Below, piece by piece: positions 42,656 to 52,069 of a stretch of 64,000 bases of DNA. Under the pieces are notes generated by a model. That model was not told where the DNA came from. It worked only from the letters and a program-made list of their open reading frames with translations, and made no database searches. The position numbers were made by a program, and so were the translations under genes. The DNA is taken from positions 62,001 through 126,000 of the forward strand of contig NZ_JACIJH010000005.1 of NCBI RefSeq assembly GCF_014199295.1. The letters run 5' to 3'. Origin of the DNA: Sphingopyxis panaciterrulae (GTDB taxonomy: Bacteria; Pseudomonadota; Alphaproteobacteria; Sphingomonadales; Sphingomonadaceae). The stretch's first letter is position 1, and each line of letters starts with the position of its first letter.

Positions 42656-43687
42656 CTATTCGTCGGACCCCTGCTTCGCATTGCGCATCGCGAGGGTCCG
42701 CTCGAAGGTCCAGCTCGACCCGCACATCGCGTCGAGCCCGCGCTGCGCCGCCCAGCCGAGTTCGTCGCGGGCGCGGTCGGGGCTTGCGTAGCAGCTCGCG
42801 ACGTCGCCCGGCCGGCGCGGCGCGATGCGATAGGGCACGTTGACGCCGTTCACCCGCTCGAAACTTGCCACCATGTCGAGCACCGAATAGCCCTCGCCGG
42901 TGCCCAGGTTCCAGATGCCGAGCGGCGCCTCGCCCGCGGCGATGGCGTCGAGGGCCGCGACGTGGCCTTCGGCAAGATCGACGACATGGACATAGTCGCG
43001 CACCCCGGTGCCGTCGGGGGTGTCGTAATCGTTGCCGAATACCGACAGTTCGGGCAGGCGTCCCGCCGCGACGCGGCTGATGAAGGGCATCAGATTGTTC
43101 GGAATTCCGCTCGGGTCTTCGCCGATCAGTCCGCTGTCATGCGCGCCGACCGGGTTGAAATAGCGCAGCACCGCGATCCGCCAGGCGGGGTCGGCGGCGG
43201 CGATGTCGGCCAGCATCTCCTCGATCATCAGCTTGGTGCGGCCATAGGGGTTGGTGGCGGAGGTCGGATGCGCCTCGTCGAGCGGCAGATATTGCGGCTG
43301 GCCATAGACGGTCGCGCTCGACGAAAAGACCAGCGTCTTCACGTCGCAGTCGATCATCGCCTCGATCATCGCCAGCGTGCCGCGGACGTTGTTGTCGTAA
43401 TATTTGATCGGTTCGGACACCGATTCGCCGACTGCCTTCAGCCCTGCGAAGTGGATGACCGCCTGGACGTCATGGTCGGCGATCGCCGCGCGAACCGCCT
43501 CGCGGTCGCGGATGTCGCCGACGACGAGCGGGATCGTCCGGCCGGTGATCGTCTCCAGCCGCTCGATGACCTCCGAACGACTGTTCGACAGATTGTCGAA
43601 GCAGACGACCTCGTGCCCCGCCGCGACGAGCGCGACCGCGACATGGCTGCCGATATAGCCGGCGCCGCCGGTCAGAAGAGTTTTCAA
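42656..43687 (-). CDS. galE: UDP-glucose 4-epimerase
   Basis: NAD+-dependent epimerase (SDR fold) of 343 residues converting UDP-glucose and UDP-galactose. GGAGYIG (7-13) binds NAD; Ser124 in SSSATVYG and Tyr148/Lys152 in NPYGRTK form the catalytic triad; RYFNPVGAH and GDGxGVRDY-type blocks are normal. It sits alone between the Mn exporter (convergent) and the regA end of the oxidase operon, same strand as the latter, 69 bases downstream. Confidence 0.95.
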   Translation of the reverse strand: MKTLLTGGAGYIGSHVAVALVAAGHEVVCFDNLSNSRSEVIERLETITGRTIPLVVGDIRDREAVRAAIADHDVQAVIHFAGLKAVGESVSEPIKYYDNNVRGTLAMIEAMIDCDVKTLVFSSSATVYGQPQYLPLDEAHPTSATNPYGRTKLMIEEMLADIAAADPAWRIAVLRYFNPVGAHDSGLIGEDPSGIPNNLMPFISRVAAGRLPELSVFGNDYDTPDGTGVRDYVHVVDLAEGHVAALDAIAAGEAPLGIWNLGTGEGYSVLDMVASFERVNGVNVPYRIAPRRPGDVASCYASPDRARDELGWAAQRGLDAMCGSSWTFERTLAMRNAKQGSDE

Positions 43688-43756
43688 ATCCGCACCTTTG
43701 TCTTGTTCGGCCCGTCAGCCGGTTAGCCGTTTCATTTCGTCCTGCAAAGCGCGCGA

Positions 43757-44290
43757 TCAGCGGATCTGGCGCTTCTCCAGCTTTCGCGCCAGCGTGCGGC
43801 GGTGCATTCCCAGCCGCCGCGCGGTCTCCGAGATATTGAAGCCGGTTTCGACGAGCGTCTGGTGGATATGCTCCCACTCGACGGTCTTGATCGACGAGGG
43901 CCGCGCGCCGATCGGCGCGTCGACGTCGCCCTCGGCGCGTTCGAACGCCGCCTCGATATCGTCGGTGTTCGACGGCTTGGCGAGATAATAGGAGGCGCCC
44001 AGCTTGATCGCCTCGACCGCGGTGGCGATGCTCGCGAAGCCGGTCAGCACGACGATGCGCATCGCCGGGTCGGCGGCGCGCAGCGTCTGGACGCAGGAGA
44101 GGCCAGAGGCATTGCCGAGCTTGAGGTCGACCACCGCATAGCCGGGCCGCCAGCCGGTGAGCAGCGCCTCGAGCGCGTCGGGGCCGGGCGCGACGCGCAC
44201 CTCATAATCGCGCCGCTCGAACGAGCGTTTCAGGGTCCGGGCGAACGCCTCGTCGTCCTCGACGATCACGAGCTGTCGTTTCGCGTCCAT
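43757..44290 (-). CDS. regA: Redox response regulator, RegA/PrrA/ActR family
   Basis: A 177-residue regulator: receiver domain with phospho-acceptor Asp55 in VVDLKLG (the DLKLG wording is typical of RegA/ActR), acidic pocket EDDE (11-14), Thr in VLTGFAS and Lys in LAKPSN. A FIS-type helix-turn-helix follows (NISETARRLGMHRRTLARKL). The ATG overlaps the stop of the kinase gene by 4 bases (a GTG one codon earlier is possible). As the last gene of the oxidase operon it probably adjusts respiratory genes to quinone redox state. Confidence 0.93.
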   Translation of the reverse strand: MDAKRQLVIVEDDEAFARTLKRSFERRDYEVRVAPGPDALEALLTGWRPGYAVVDLKLGNASGLSCVQTLRAADPAMRIVVLTGFASIATAVEAIKLGASYYLAKPSNTDDIEAAFERAEGDVDAPIGARPSSIKTVEWEHIHQTLVETGFNISETARRLGMHRRTLARKLEKRQIR

Positions 44291-45591
44291 CACGACTCTC
44301 CTTCGGGCGCCGCGAGGGCGGAGAGGGGCAGGGTGATGCGCACCAGCGCCCCGCCCGCATCGCGGTTCGCGACACTGGCGCCGCCGCCCAGCTTGCGCAG
44401 CACATTGACGAGCAGGAACAATCCCAGCCCACCCCCGGGACGCCCCTTGGTCGAGCTATAGGGGCGGCCGAAGCTTTCGAGCATATCTTCGCTGAAGCCG
44501 GGGCCGCGGTCGGCGATCTCGATCACCGCCATGTCGCCGTCGCGCGACGCCGTCACGCCGGTCCAGTCGGGGGATATTTCCGCCGCATTGTCGAGGACGT
44601 TGCCGATAACCTGGCGCAGGGCGGGATCGGACACGATGGGGACGTCGGCGCCGAACAGGTCGTTGAACTCGATCGAGCCCGGCAGCCGCACCGCGCGGCT
44701 GTCCTCGATGGTCGCGGTCAGGAAGGCGCGCATGGTCGTGAGGCGCGGCGCCTCTCCGCGCGCTTCGCCGGCTGACATCAATATGCCGCTGACGATCGTC
44801 TTGCAGCGCTGGACCGCGGCGTCCATGTCGGCAAGGTCGGCCTGCAATTCGCCGTGGCGCGCGATATCGGGCTCCTTCTTCCAGTCGCCGATCAGTACCG
44901 ACAGCGTCGAAAGCGGCGTGCCGAGCTCGTGCGCCGCGCCCGACGCAAGCAGGCCCATGCGGACGATATGATCCTCCTCCGCCGCGCGCTGCCGCGCTGC
45001 GGCGAGCGCCGCGTCGCGGTCGCGCAGATTGCGGTTGATCCGCGTCACGAAGGCGACGAGCAGCACCGCGATCAGCACGAAGCAGACGAGGCTGCCCTGA
45101 AGATAGAGGGCAAAGGGATCGTGGGCGTAGCGCGGCGGGAGCAGCAGTGGCGTCGGGTCGATCCGCAGCGTCGCGAGGCCGGCGAGCGTTGCCGCGACGA
45201 TCGCCCAGGACGAGCGCGGCGTCAGCAGGATCGCGCCGATCACGACCTGAAGCAGGAAGAGCGAGGCGAAGGGGTTGGTCAGTCCGCCGCTGTGGTGAAG
45301 CTGCCACGCGAGCGCCGCGACGTCGAAGAGCAGCGCGGCGGTCAGTTCGGCATTGGTCACCGCGCGCCCGCGGGCGAGCAGCGCGAGGCTGGCGAAGTTG
45401 ATGGCGACCAGCACCGTAATCGCGGCGAGCAGCGGCGCGAGGGGCAGCGCGATGTCCATCAGGCTGCGCGCCACCGCGATCGTCGCGAGCTGCCCGCCCA
45501 CCGCGAGCCAGCGGAGCTGGATCAGCAACGTCATGTTGCGGCGGCCGGCGTCGGCTTCCGGCAGCGCGGTCGTCGGGGACGGAACGGTCAT
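44290..45591 (-). CDS. regB: Redox sensor histidine kinase, RegB/PrrB/ActS family
   Basis: A 433-residue kinase with six N-terminal membrane helices and the RegB ubiquinone-sensing motif GGLTNPF (102-108). The dimerisation/phosphate domain has His221 in SGAAHELGTPLSTL, and Cys263 (QRCKTI) sits where the redox-active Cys of RegB lies (about 40 residues after the His). An HATPase domain with DNAAEISPD and GGGLGLFL follows. It autophosphorylates and controls RegA. Its ATG overlaps the surf1 stop, making it part of the cyoABCD-surf1-regBA unit. Confidence 0.93.
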   Translation of the reverse strand: MTVPSPTTALPEADAGRRNMTLLIQLRWLAVGGQLATIAVARSLMDIALPLAPLLAAITVLVAINFASLALLARGRAVTNAELTAALLFDVAALAWQLHHSGGLTNPFASLFLLQVVIGAILLTPRSSWAIVAATLAGLATLRIDPTPLLLPPRYAHDPFALYLQGSLVCFVLIAVLLVAFVTRINRNLRDRDAALAAARQRAAEEDHIVRMGLLASGAAHELGTPLSTLSVLIGDWKKEPDIARHGELQADLADMDAAVQRCKTIVSGILMSAGEARGEAPRLTTMRAFLTATIEDSRAVRLPGSIEFNDLFGADVPIVSDPALRQVIGNVLDNAAEISPDWTGVTASRDGDMAVIEIADRGPGFSEDMLESFGRPYSSTKGRPGGGLGLFLLVNVLRKLGGGASVANRDAGGALVRITLPLSALAAPEGES

Positions 45592-46304
45592 CAGCTATCA
45601 CTATTGGACCGAAGCGTCGCCGGACGCCACAGGCGCCAGGCAAAAAAGAAACTGATCGCGGCGAGCGCGAACCAGGTCAGCGCATAGACGAGGTGGGGAT
45701 CGCGAAAGCGCACCACGGTCAGCCCGCCGACCGGATAGCCGCCCGCATTGGGCACGGCGTCGGCATCGAGGAAATAGGGGGCGACGCGCCCCAGTCCGCG
45801 CGCGCGGGCAATGGTCGCGACGTCGCGCGAATACCAGCGGTCCGCTGCGGGATCGTTGGCGCGCAGAAAGGCGCCGCCCGGCTCGGTGATACGCAGCAGG
45901 CCGGTCACGGTGACGGTGCCGCCCGGATTGCCCGCGGCGCGCGTCGCCGCCTCGCGCTTGTCCGTCGGCACGAAGCCGCGGTTGACGAGCAGGGTGAAAC
46001 CCGGCGTTTCGAGCGGGGTGAGCAGCCAATAGCCGGCGCCGCGCTCGGTGACCGCCTGCACCAGCGTTTCGCGGTCGTGGCGGAAGCGACCGGTGGCGCT
46101 GATCCGGCGATAGGCGTCGTTCCTGGCCGAAATGCCCGGCCACTCGGCCGGCCCCGGTGCGGCGACCGGCGGGCGATGGATGCGCGCGTCGACCGCGGCG
46201 ATCAGCTCGTGCTTCCACGCCCGCCGCTCGACCTGCCAGATGCCGAGCGCGACGAAACCCGCCGCGAACAGCAGCGCCAGCGCCGTCAGCAGCCGCCGCT
46301 TCAC
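45591..46304 (-). CDS. SURF1-family cytochrome oxidase assembly protein
   Basis: A 237-residue SURF1/Shy1 protein: N-terminal helix (LLTALALLFAAGFVALGIWQ), a periplasmic domain with YRRISATGRF, LLTPLETPGFTLLVNRGFVP and a C-terminal helix (YALTWFALAAISFFFAW). SURF1 helps insert heme into subunit I. No ATG lies near; a GTG overlapping the cyoD stop (GTGA) gives the conserved VKRRLL start. SURF1 is more often linked to aa3 oxidases, but here follows a quinol oxidase. Confidence 0.88.
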   Translation of the reverse strand: MKRRLLTALALLFAAGFVALGIWQVERRAWKHELIAAVDARIHRPPVAAPGPAEWPGISARNDAYRRISATGRFRHDRETLVQAVTERGAGYWLLTPLETPGFTLLVNRGFVPTDKREAATRAAGNPGGTVTVTGLLRITEPGGAFLRANDPAADRWYSRDVATIARARGLGRVAPYFLDADAVPNAGGYPVGGLTVVRFRDPHLVYALTWFALAAISFFFAWRLWRPATLRSNSDS

Positions 46305-46678
46305 GGCAACTGGTTCATGTCGTGCGGCATCGGCATCATGTTGGTGTTGAGGTGGTGCATGACCCACAGCGATCCCGCGAGCGCGATGCCGAGCACGATG
46401 ATCGTGAAGACGAGCGAGGTCAGCGACCAGCCGCCCTCGGCCTTCGGCGTCATGTGGAGGAAGAAGATCATGTGGACGACGATCTGCACGACCGCGAAGC
46501 CCATGATGATCGCCGCGGTGGCGCCTGCCGACAGCGGCATCGTCATCACCAGCCAGAAGGGGATGGCGGTCAGCACCACCGACAGCGCGAAGCCGATCAG
46601 ATAATCGCGCAGCGAGGCGTGCGGCATCTCGATCTCGTGCGGATGGGCCGCATGGCCGGGAGTGGACTCGGGACTCAT
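46301..46678 (-). CDS. cyoD: Cytochrome bo quinol oxidase subunit IV
   Basis: A 125-residue small subunit with three membrane helices ([59 protein letters not shown]). It begins [15 protein letters not shown] and ends [10 protein letters not shown], His-rich at both ends. Stabilises CuB binding in subunit I. The ATG overlaps the cyoC stop, and its stop overlaps the surf1 GTG. Confidence 0.94.
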   Translation of the reverse strand: MSPESTPGHAAHPHEIEMPHASLRDYLIGFALSVVLTAIPFWLVMTMPLSAGATAAIIMGFAVVQIVVHMIFFLHMTPKAEGGWSLTSLVFTIIVLGIALAGSLWVMHHLNTNMMPMPHDMNQLP

Positions 46679-47304
46679 TGCAGCATTCCCATCAGATAGA
46701 CGATCGTGAAGACGCCGATCCACACGACGTCGAGGAAGTGCCAGAACATCGAAAGGCACATGACGCGGCGCTTGTTCGCGGGGATCAGCCCGTGCCGGCC
46801 GAGCTGGACCATCAGGGTCAGCAGCCAGACGATGCCGAAGGTCACATGCAGCCCGTGCGTCCCGACCAGCGTGAAGAAGGCGGACAGGAAGGCGCTGCGC
46901 TGCGGCGTCGCGCCGATGTGGATCAGATGCTGGAACTCGTAGAGCTCGATCGCGAGGAAGGCGGCGCCGAACAGCGCGGTGACCGCAAGCCATATCTGTG
47001 TGCCGCGCACCTTGCCCTGCTGCATCTGGAGCACCGCGAAACCAAAGGTGATCGACGAGATCAGCAGCATCGCGGTGTTGAGCGCGACCAGCGGCAGTTC
47101 GAACAGATCCTTCGGCGCCGGCCCTGCGGCATAATTGCCGCCGAGCACCGCATAGCAGGCGAAAAGGATCGAGAAGATGAGGCAGTCGCTCATCAGATAG
47201 ATCCAGAAGCCCAGCATCGTGCTGTGCCCCTCCGGATGCGGGTGCTCGTCGAGCTGATAGAAGGACAGCTCCTCGTCCGGCTTGGCGAGAGTGGAGGTGC
47301 TCAT
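46675..47304 (-). CDS. cyoC: Cytochrome bo quinol oxidase subunit III
   Basis: A 209-residue five-helix subunit of the cytochrome c oxidase III family, with [18 protein letters not shown], the conserved Glu in [10 protein letters not shown], and [18 protein letters not shown]. The ATG for [12 protein letters not shown] is preceded by a good AG-rich site within the end of cyoB (one base from its stop). It supports the oxidase core and is co-transcribed with cyoB and cyoD. Confidence 0.95.
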   Translation of the reverse strand: MSTSTLAKPDEELSFYQLDEHPHPEGHSTMLGFWIYLMSDCLIFSILFACYAVLGGNYAAGPAPKDLFELPLVALNTAMLLISSITFGFAVLQMQQGKVRGTQIWLAVTALFGAAFLAIELYEFQHLIHIGATPQRSAFLSAFFTLVGTHGLHVTFGIVWLLTLMVQLGRHGLIPANKRRVMCLSMFWHFLDVVWIGVFTIVYLMGMLQ

Positions 47305-47305
47305 G

Positions 47306-49315
47306 TCAGGCTCCCGTCGCCGCGAGCCGGCGGGTGCGCGCGTCCTCGACCGCCGCGACGGTCGCCGCGGGGATGTCGAAATCGCGCTTGTAGTTGAACG
47401 TATGGGCAATCGCGACGCCGATCAGTGCGGCGAAGCTGACCCCTACCAGCCACCAGATATGCCAGACGAGCGCGAAGCCCATGACCAGGCTGATCCCCGC
47501 GAGGATGACACCCGCGCCGGTGTTGCTCGGCATGTGGATGTCGCGGAACCCCGTCACCGGCCGGCCGTGGCCGCGCCGCTTCATGTCGTGCCACGCGTCG
47601 AGATCGTGGATCACCGGCGTGAAGGCGAAGTTGTAATCGGGCGGCGGCGAGCTGGTCGCCCATTCGAGCGTGCGCCCCTCCCATGGATCGCCGGTCTCGT
47701 CGCGAAGCTGGTCGCGGCGCCAGATGCTGACCGCGAACTGGATCAGCATTGCGGCGATGCCGACCGCGATCACCGCGGCGCCGAAGCCGGCGACGACGAA
47801 CCATATCTGCAGGCTCGGGTCGTCGAACACGCGCATCCGGCGGGTCACGCCCATCAGGCCGAGGATATAGAGCGGCATGAAGGCAAGCCAGAAGCCCGGC
47901 ACCCAGCACCAGAAGCTGACCTTGCCCCAGAAGGGATCGAGGCGGAAGCCGAACGCCTTGGGCCACCAATAGTTGATCGCCGCGAACAGGCCGAACAACA
48001 CGCCGCCGATGATGACGTTGTGGAAATGCGCGACGAGGAACAGCGAGTTGTGGAGCACGAAGTCGGCGGGCGGCACCGCGAGCAGCACCCCGGTCATGCC
48101 GCCGACGACGAAGGTCAGCATGAAGGCGACCGTCCACATCATCGGCAGCTCGAAGCGGATGCGGCCGCGATACATGGTGAACAGCCAGTTGAAGAGCTTC
48201 GCACCCGTCGGGATCGAGATCACCATCGTCGTGATGCCGAAGAAGCTGTTGACGCTGGCGCCCGACCCCATGGTGAAGAAATGGTGCAGCCAGACGAGAT
48301 AGCTGAGGATGGTGATGCAGATCGTCGCATAGACCATCGAGGTATAGCCGAAGAGCTTCTTGCCCGAGAAGGTCGAGGTGACTTCGGAGAAGACACCGAA
48401 CAGCGGCAGGATCAGGATATAGACCTCCGGGTGGCCCCATATCCAGATCAGGTTCACATACATCATCGGCGAGCCGCCGAAGTCGTTGGTGAAGAAATTG
48501 GTCCCGACATAACGATCGAGGCTGAGCAGCGCGAGCGTCGCGGTCAGCACGGGGAAGGTCGCGACGATCAGGATGTTGGCGCACAGGCTGGTCCAGGTGA
48601 AGACCGGCATCTTCATCAGCCCCATGCCCGGCGCCCGCAGCTTGAGCATCGTCACCACCATGTTGATGCCCGATAACGTCGTGCCGACGCCTGCGATCTG
48701 GAGCGACCAGATATAATAATCGACCCCGACATTGGGGCTGTAGGCGAGGCCGGACAGCGGCGGATAGGCGAGCCAGCCGGTCTGCGCGAATTCGCCGACG
48801 AACAGCGAGATCATGCACAGGGCCGCGCCCGCGGTCGTCATCCAGAAGCTGAAATTGTTGAGGAAGGGAAAGCTGACGTCGCGCGCGCCGATCTGAAGCG
48901 GCACGATATAGTTCATCAGGCCGGTGATGAACGGCATCGCGACGAAGAAGATCATGATGACGCCGTGCGCGGTGAACACCTGGTCATAGTGATGCGCGGG
49001 CAGATAGCCTTCCGACCCGCCGAAGGCCATCGCCTGCTGGAGCCGCATCATGATCGCGTCGGAAAAGCCGCGCAGGAACATGATGAGGCCCAGGATCATG
49101 TACATGATCCCGATCCGCTTGTGGTCGACTGTCGTGAACCACTCCTTCCACAGATAGCCCCAGAGGCGATAGCGGGTGATCGCCCACAGGACCGCGAGGC
49201 CGCCGAGCGCGACGACGATGAAGGTGACGACGAGAATCGGTTCGTGCAGCGGCAGCGCGTCGAGCGACAGCTTGCCGAGCAGGGGGCCGGTTTCGGGGGC
49301 GGGTTGCGGGGTCAT
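47306..49315 (-). CDS. cyoB: Cytochrome bo quinol oxidase subunit I
   Basis: Heme-copper oxidase core of 669 residues that oxidises ubiquinol, reduces O2 to water and pumps protons. It has about 15 helices, [10 protein letters not shown], the [13 protein letters not shown] heme-ligand region, the K/CuB-site [19 protein letters not shown] and the tail heme-ligand VAHFHNVI. The ATG at 49315 follows GCAAGAG; a GTG five codons upstream is less likely. Downstream of cyoA by 34 bases. Confidence 0.96.
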   Translation of the reverse strand: MTPQPAPETGPLLGKLSLDALPLHEPILVVTFIVVALGGLAVLWAITRYRLWGYLWKEWFTTVDHKRIGIMYMILGLIMFLRGFSDAIMMRLQQAMAFGGSEGYLPAHHYDQVFTAHGVIMIFFVAMPFITGLMNYIVPLQIGARDVSFPFLNNFSFWMTTAGAALCMISLFVGEFAQTGWLAYPPLSGLAYSPNVGVDYYIWSLQIAGVGTTLSGINMVVTMLKLRAPGMGLMKMPVFTWTSLCANILIVATFPVLTATLALLSLDRYVGTNFFTNDFGGSPMMYVNLIWIWGHPEVYILILPLFGVFSEVTSTFSGKKLFGYTSMVYATICITILSYLVWLHHFFTMGSGASVNSFFGITTMVISIPTGAKLFNWLFTMYRGRIRFELPMMWTVAFMLTFVVGGMTGVLLAVPPADFVLHNSLFLVAHFHNVIIGGVLFGLFAAINYWWPKAFGFRLDPFWGKVSFWCWVPGFWLAFMPLYILGLMGVTRRMRVFDDPSLQIWFVVAGFGAAVIAVGIAAMLIQFAVSIWRRDQLRDETGDPWEGRTLEWATSSPPPDYNFAFTPVIHDLDAWHDMKRRGHGRPVTGFRDIHMPSNTGAGVILAGISLVMGFALVWHIWWLVGVSFAALIGVAIAHTFNYKRDFDIPAATVAAVEDARTRRLAATGA

Positions 49316-49349
49316 GGCGATCTCTTGCACGATCAGGACTCTGGCACGA

Positions 49350-50537
49350 TCAGGACTGGGGCGATGCCGCCGCGGGGCGCCGGATCATGGCGGTAACGGC
49401 GGCAGCGGGCGTTTCGGGACTGGGAAGGCCGGCGCCGGTCAGCGGCGCGAGGTCGACGGGCGCCGCGTCGGGGATATCGGCGCTCGCCATCAGCGGCGAA
49501 CTGCACAGCGCGCCGACATAGCGCTGGCCCCAATAGCCGGGCTCGGTGCCGCGCGCGGCATATTTGTCATAGCTGAGGCGGCGGACATTATGGATGCCGG
49601 CGATGCCGGCGCCGCCCGCCGCGTCGATCGACATCATGTCGTGCATGCACATCTTGCCCGGCTCGACGCACATGTTGACGATGGCGTCGAAGAGCTGCGG
49701 CTCGACCGCGGCGAAGCGCTGCGCGGGTACTTTCTCGCTCGGCTTTTCGAGCTTGAGATAGGCCGTGCGGTCGAGCGTGCCGCCGCCGGCCTTCGTCGCC
49801 GCGACCCATTTCGCGAAATCGGCGTCCGACAGGCTCTTCACCGCGAAGCGCATGTCCGAAAAGCCCCAACCCGAATAATTTGCCGAGAATCCGGTATATT
49901 GGCCGGTCTGGTTGAACACGCCGTGAAGCTTGGTCTCCATCCCGGGCATCGCGTAAATCTGCCCCGCAAGCGCCGGGATGTAGAAGCTGTTCATCACCGA
50001 CGAGGCCGAAATGCGAAAGCGCACCGGGCGATGCGCGGGAAGCGCGAGTTCGTTGACCGTCGCGATGCCCTGGTCGGGGTAGATGAACAGCCATTTCCAG
50101 TCGAGCGCGACGACCTGGACCTCGACCGGGCGCACCTCCGCCGCGATCGCCTGTCCCGGCGCCGTGCGCGCGAGCGGGCGATAGGGGTCGAGCAGATGGG
50201 TCGCGACCCAGGTCAGCGCGCCGAGGCAGATGATGATCAGCAAAGGCGCCGCCCAGATGACCAGTTCGAGCTGGGTCGAATGGTCCCAGTCGGGCTTGTA
50301 GGTCGCCTGCCTGTTCGCGGCGCGATAGCGCCAGGCGAAGACGACGGTCAGGATCATCACCGGCACGATGATCAGCAGCATCAGCCCGGTCGAGATCAGG
50401 ATCAGATTGCCCTGCTGGCGCGCGACGTCGCCCGCCGGATCGAGAACGACCATGTTGCAGCCGGCAAGCAGCGGAAGCAGGCCGAGCGGCGCCAGCAGCC
50501 GGAATCGGGCGGTCGAACGATGGAGCATCTCAGGCAT
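49350..50537 (-). CDS. cyoA: Cytochrome bo quinol oxidase subunit II
   Basis: A 395-residue lipoprotein (lipobox LLPLLAGC, Cys about 27) with two membrane helices and a periplasmic cupredoxin domain. The canonical CuA site (CxxxCxxxHxxM) is absent, so it fits a quinol oxidase; only an unusual [13 protein letters not shown] string lies near the site. [17 protein letters not shown] and [20 protein letters not shown] are family blocks. First gene of the operon; a GGACA-TTT-TGTCC palindrome lies in its upstream gap. Confidence 0.94.
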   Translation of the reverse strand: MPEMLHRSTARFRLLAPLGLLPLLAGCNMVVLDPAGDVARQQGNLILISTGLMLLIIVPVMILTVVFAWRYRAANRQATYKPDWDHSTQLELVIWAAPLLIIICLGALTWVATHLLDPYRPLARTAPGQAIAAEVRPVEVQVVALDWKWLFIYPDQGIATVNELALPAHRPVRFRISASSVMNSFYIPALAGQIYAMPGMETKLHGVFNQTGQYTGFSANYSGWGFSDMRFAVKSLSDADFAKWVAATKAGGGTLDRTAYLKLEKPSEKVPAQRFAAVEPQLFDAIVNMCVEPGKMCMHDMMSIDAAGGAGIAGIHNVRRLSYDKYAARGTEPGYWGQRYVGALCSSPLMASADIPDAAPVDLAPLTGAGLPSPETPAAAVTAMIRRPAAASPQS

Positions 50538-50574
50538 ATGGCGCGCCTAGTCCCGCTTTGTTGCAGTGCACATA

Positions 50575-50587
50575 GGACATTTTGTCC
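50575..50587. promoter_or_regulatory. Short palindrome upstream of cyoA
   Basis: GGACA-TTT-TGTCC, 38 bases before the cyoA start codon and in the shared gap with the divergent MHS transporter. Its place suits an operator for the oxidase operon, but it does not match a known motif, so it is only a candidate. Confidence 0.35.
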
Positions 50588-50699
50588 AATCCCGCTGCGA
50601 GGCGCCTTGGCGCAGGGGGAGCATTATCGGGGGCCGATGCCCCTGTTTCCGACTCGCGCGCCCATGTGCTAGGGTGCCAGCAGCAGGACCCGAAGATCA

Positions 50700-52025
50700 A
50701 TGTCTGTCGAAACCGCGACCACGAAGCAGGCCGAGCGCGACGCCCGCGCGCTCCACGAGGACGGCCATCCGATCTCGCCGGCCGAGATCGCGATCGGGGT
50801 CATCATCGGCCGGACGTCGGAATTCTTCGATTTCTTCGTCTATGCCATCGCCTCGGTGCTGGTGTTTCCCAAGCTGGTGTTTCCGCATCTCGACCCGCTC
50901 GACGGAACGCTCTGGTCGTTCGCCATCTTCGCGCTCGCCTTTGCCGCGCGCCCGGTCGGCACCCTGATCTTCACCGCCATCGACCGCGCCTATGGCCGCG
51001 GCGCGAAACTGACCATCGCGCTGTTCCTGCTCGGCGGATCGACCGCGGCCATCGCCTTCCTGCCCGGCTATGCGACGATCGGCATCGGGTCGGCGCTGCT
51101 GCTCGCGCTGCTGCGCATGGGGCAGGGCGTCGCGCTCGGCGGATCGTGGGACGGGCTCGCCTCGCTGCTCGCGATCAACGCGCCGGAGGGCAAGCGCGGC
51201 TGGTATGCGATGATCCCGCAATTGGGCGCGCCGCTGGGCCTGATCGTCGCCAGCCTGTTGTTCATGTTCCTGATCGCGGCGCTGCCGGCGCAGGATTTCC
51301 TCGACTGGGGCTGGCGTTATCCCTTCTTCGTCGCCTTCGCGATCAACGTCGTCGCGCTGTTCGCGCGGCTGCGCATCGTGGTGACGCCCGAATATGAGCG
51401 CTCGTTCCAGCACCGCGACCTCGAGCCCGCGCCGATGCTGGAAACGCTGCGATCAAACTGGAAGGTCATCGCCGCGGGCGCCTTCGCCCCGCTCGCCAGC
51501 TTCGCCATGTTCCACATGGTGACGGTGTTCCCGCTGTCGTGGGTGTTCCTGTTCACCGACGAGACGCCGGCGCGCTTCCTGGCGATCGAGGCGGTCGCGG
51601 CCGTGGTCGGCGTGCTCGCGATCATTGCCTCGGGTCGGCTCGCCGACCGCGTCGGGCGCCGCACGATGCTGGGCTTCACCGCCGCCGCCATCGCGGTGTT
51701 CAGCGGTTTCGCGCCGCAGCTTCTTGCCGGGGGCGAGGCGGGCGAGGCGGCGTTCATGATCCTCGGCTTCGTGCTGCTCGGCCTGTCGTTCGGCCAGTCG
51801 TCGGGCGCGCTGTCGTCCGAATTCCAGCCGCGCCACCGCTATACCGGATCGGCTTTCACCTCCGACCTCGCCTGGCTGTTCGGCGCCGGTTTCGCGCCGA
51901 TGGTCGCGTTGTGGCTGTCGAGCGAGTTCGGCCTGATCGCGGCGGGCGCCTATCTGCTGTCGGGCGCGATCGGCACGCTCGTCGCGCTGTGGCTCAACCG
52001 CGAGCTGGCGCGCACCATCGGCTGA
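50700..52025 (+). CDS. MFS transporter, MHS family
   Basis: A 441-residue 12-helix transporter: motif region AIDRAYGRGAKLTIALFLLGG (loop 2-3 variant), LGGSWDG in helix 5 and ASGRLADRVGRRTMLG in the second half. Related to the longer MHS protein at 3419 but without its insertion. Substrate unknown. The molybdoenzyme gene follows 44 bases downstream in the same direction, so the transporter may move its substrate, but that is a guess. Divergent from cyoA. Confidence 0.85.
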   Translation: MSVETATTKQAERDARALHEDGHPISPAEIAIGVIIGRTSEFFDFFVYAIASVLVFPKLVFPHLDPLDGTLWSFAIFALAFAARPVGTLIFTAIDRAYGRGAKLTIALFLLGGSTAAIAFLPGYATIGIGSALLLALLRMGQGVALGGSWDGLASLLAINAPEGKRGWYAMIPQLGAPLGLIVASLLFMFLIAALPAQDFLDWGWRYPFFVAFAINVVALFARLRIVVTPEYERSFQHRDLEPAPMLETLRSNWKVIAAGAFAPLASFAMFHMVTVFPLSWVFLFTDETPARFLAIEAVAAVVGVLAIIASGRLADRVGRRTMLGFTAAAIAVFSGFAPQLLAGGEAGEAAFMILGFVLLGLSFGQSSGALSSEFQPRHRYTGSAFTSDLAWLFGAGFAPMVALWLSSEFGLIAAGAYLLSGAIGTLVALWLNRELARTIG

Positions 52026-52069
52026 TCGGCGCGCTGGAATTTTCGGCCGCGCCGTGGTTTAAGCGGGTC

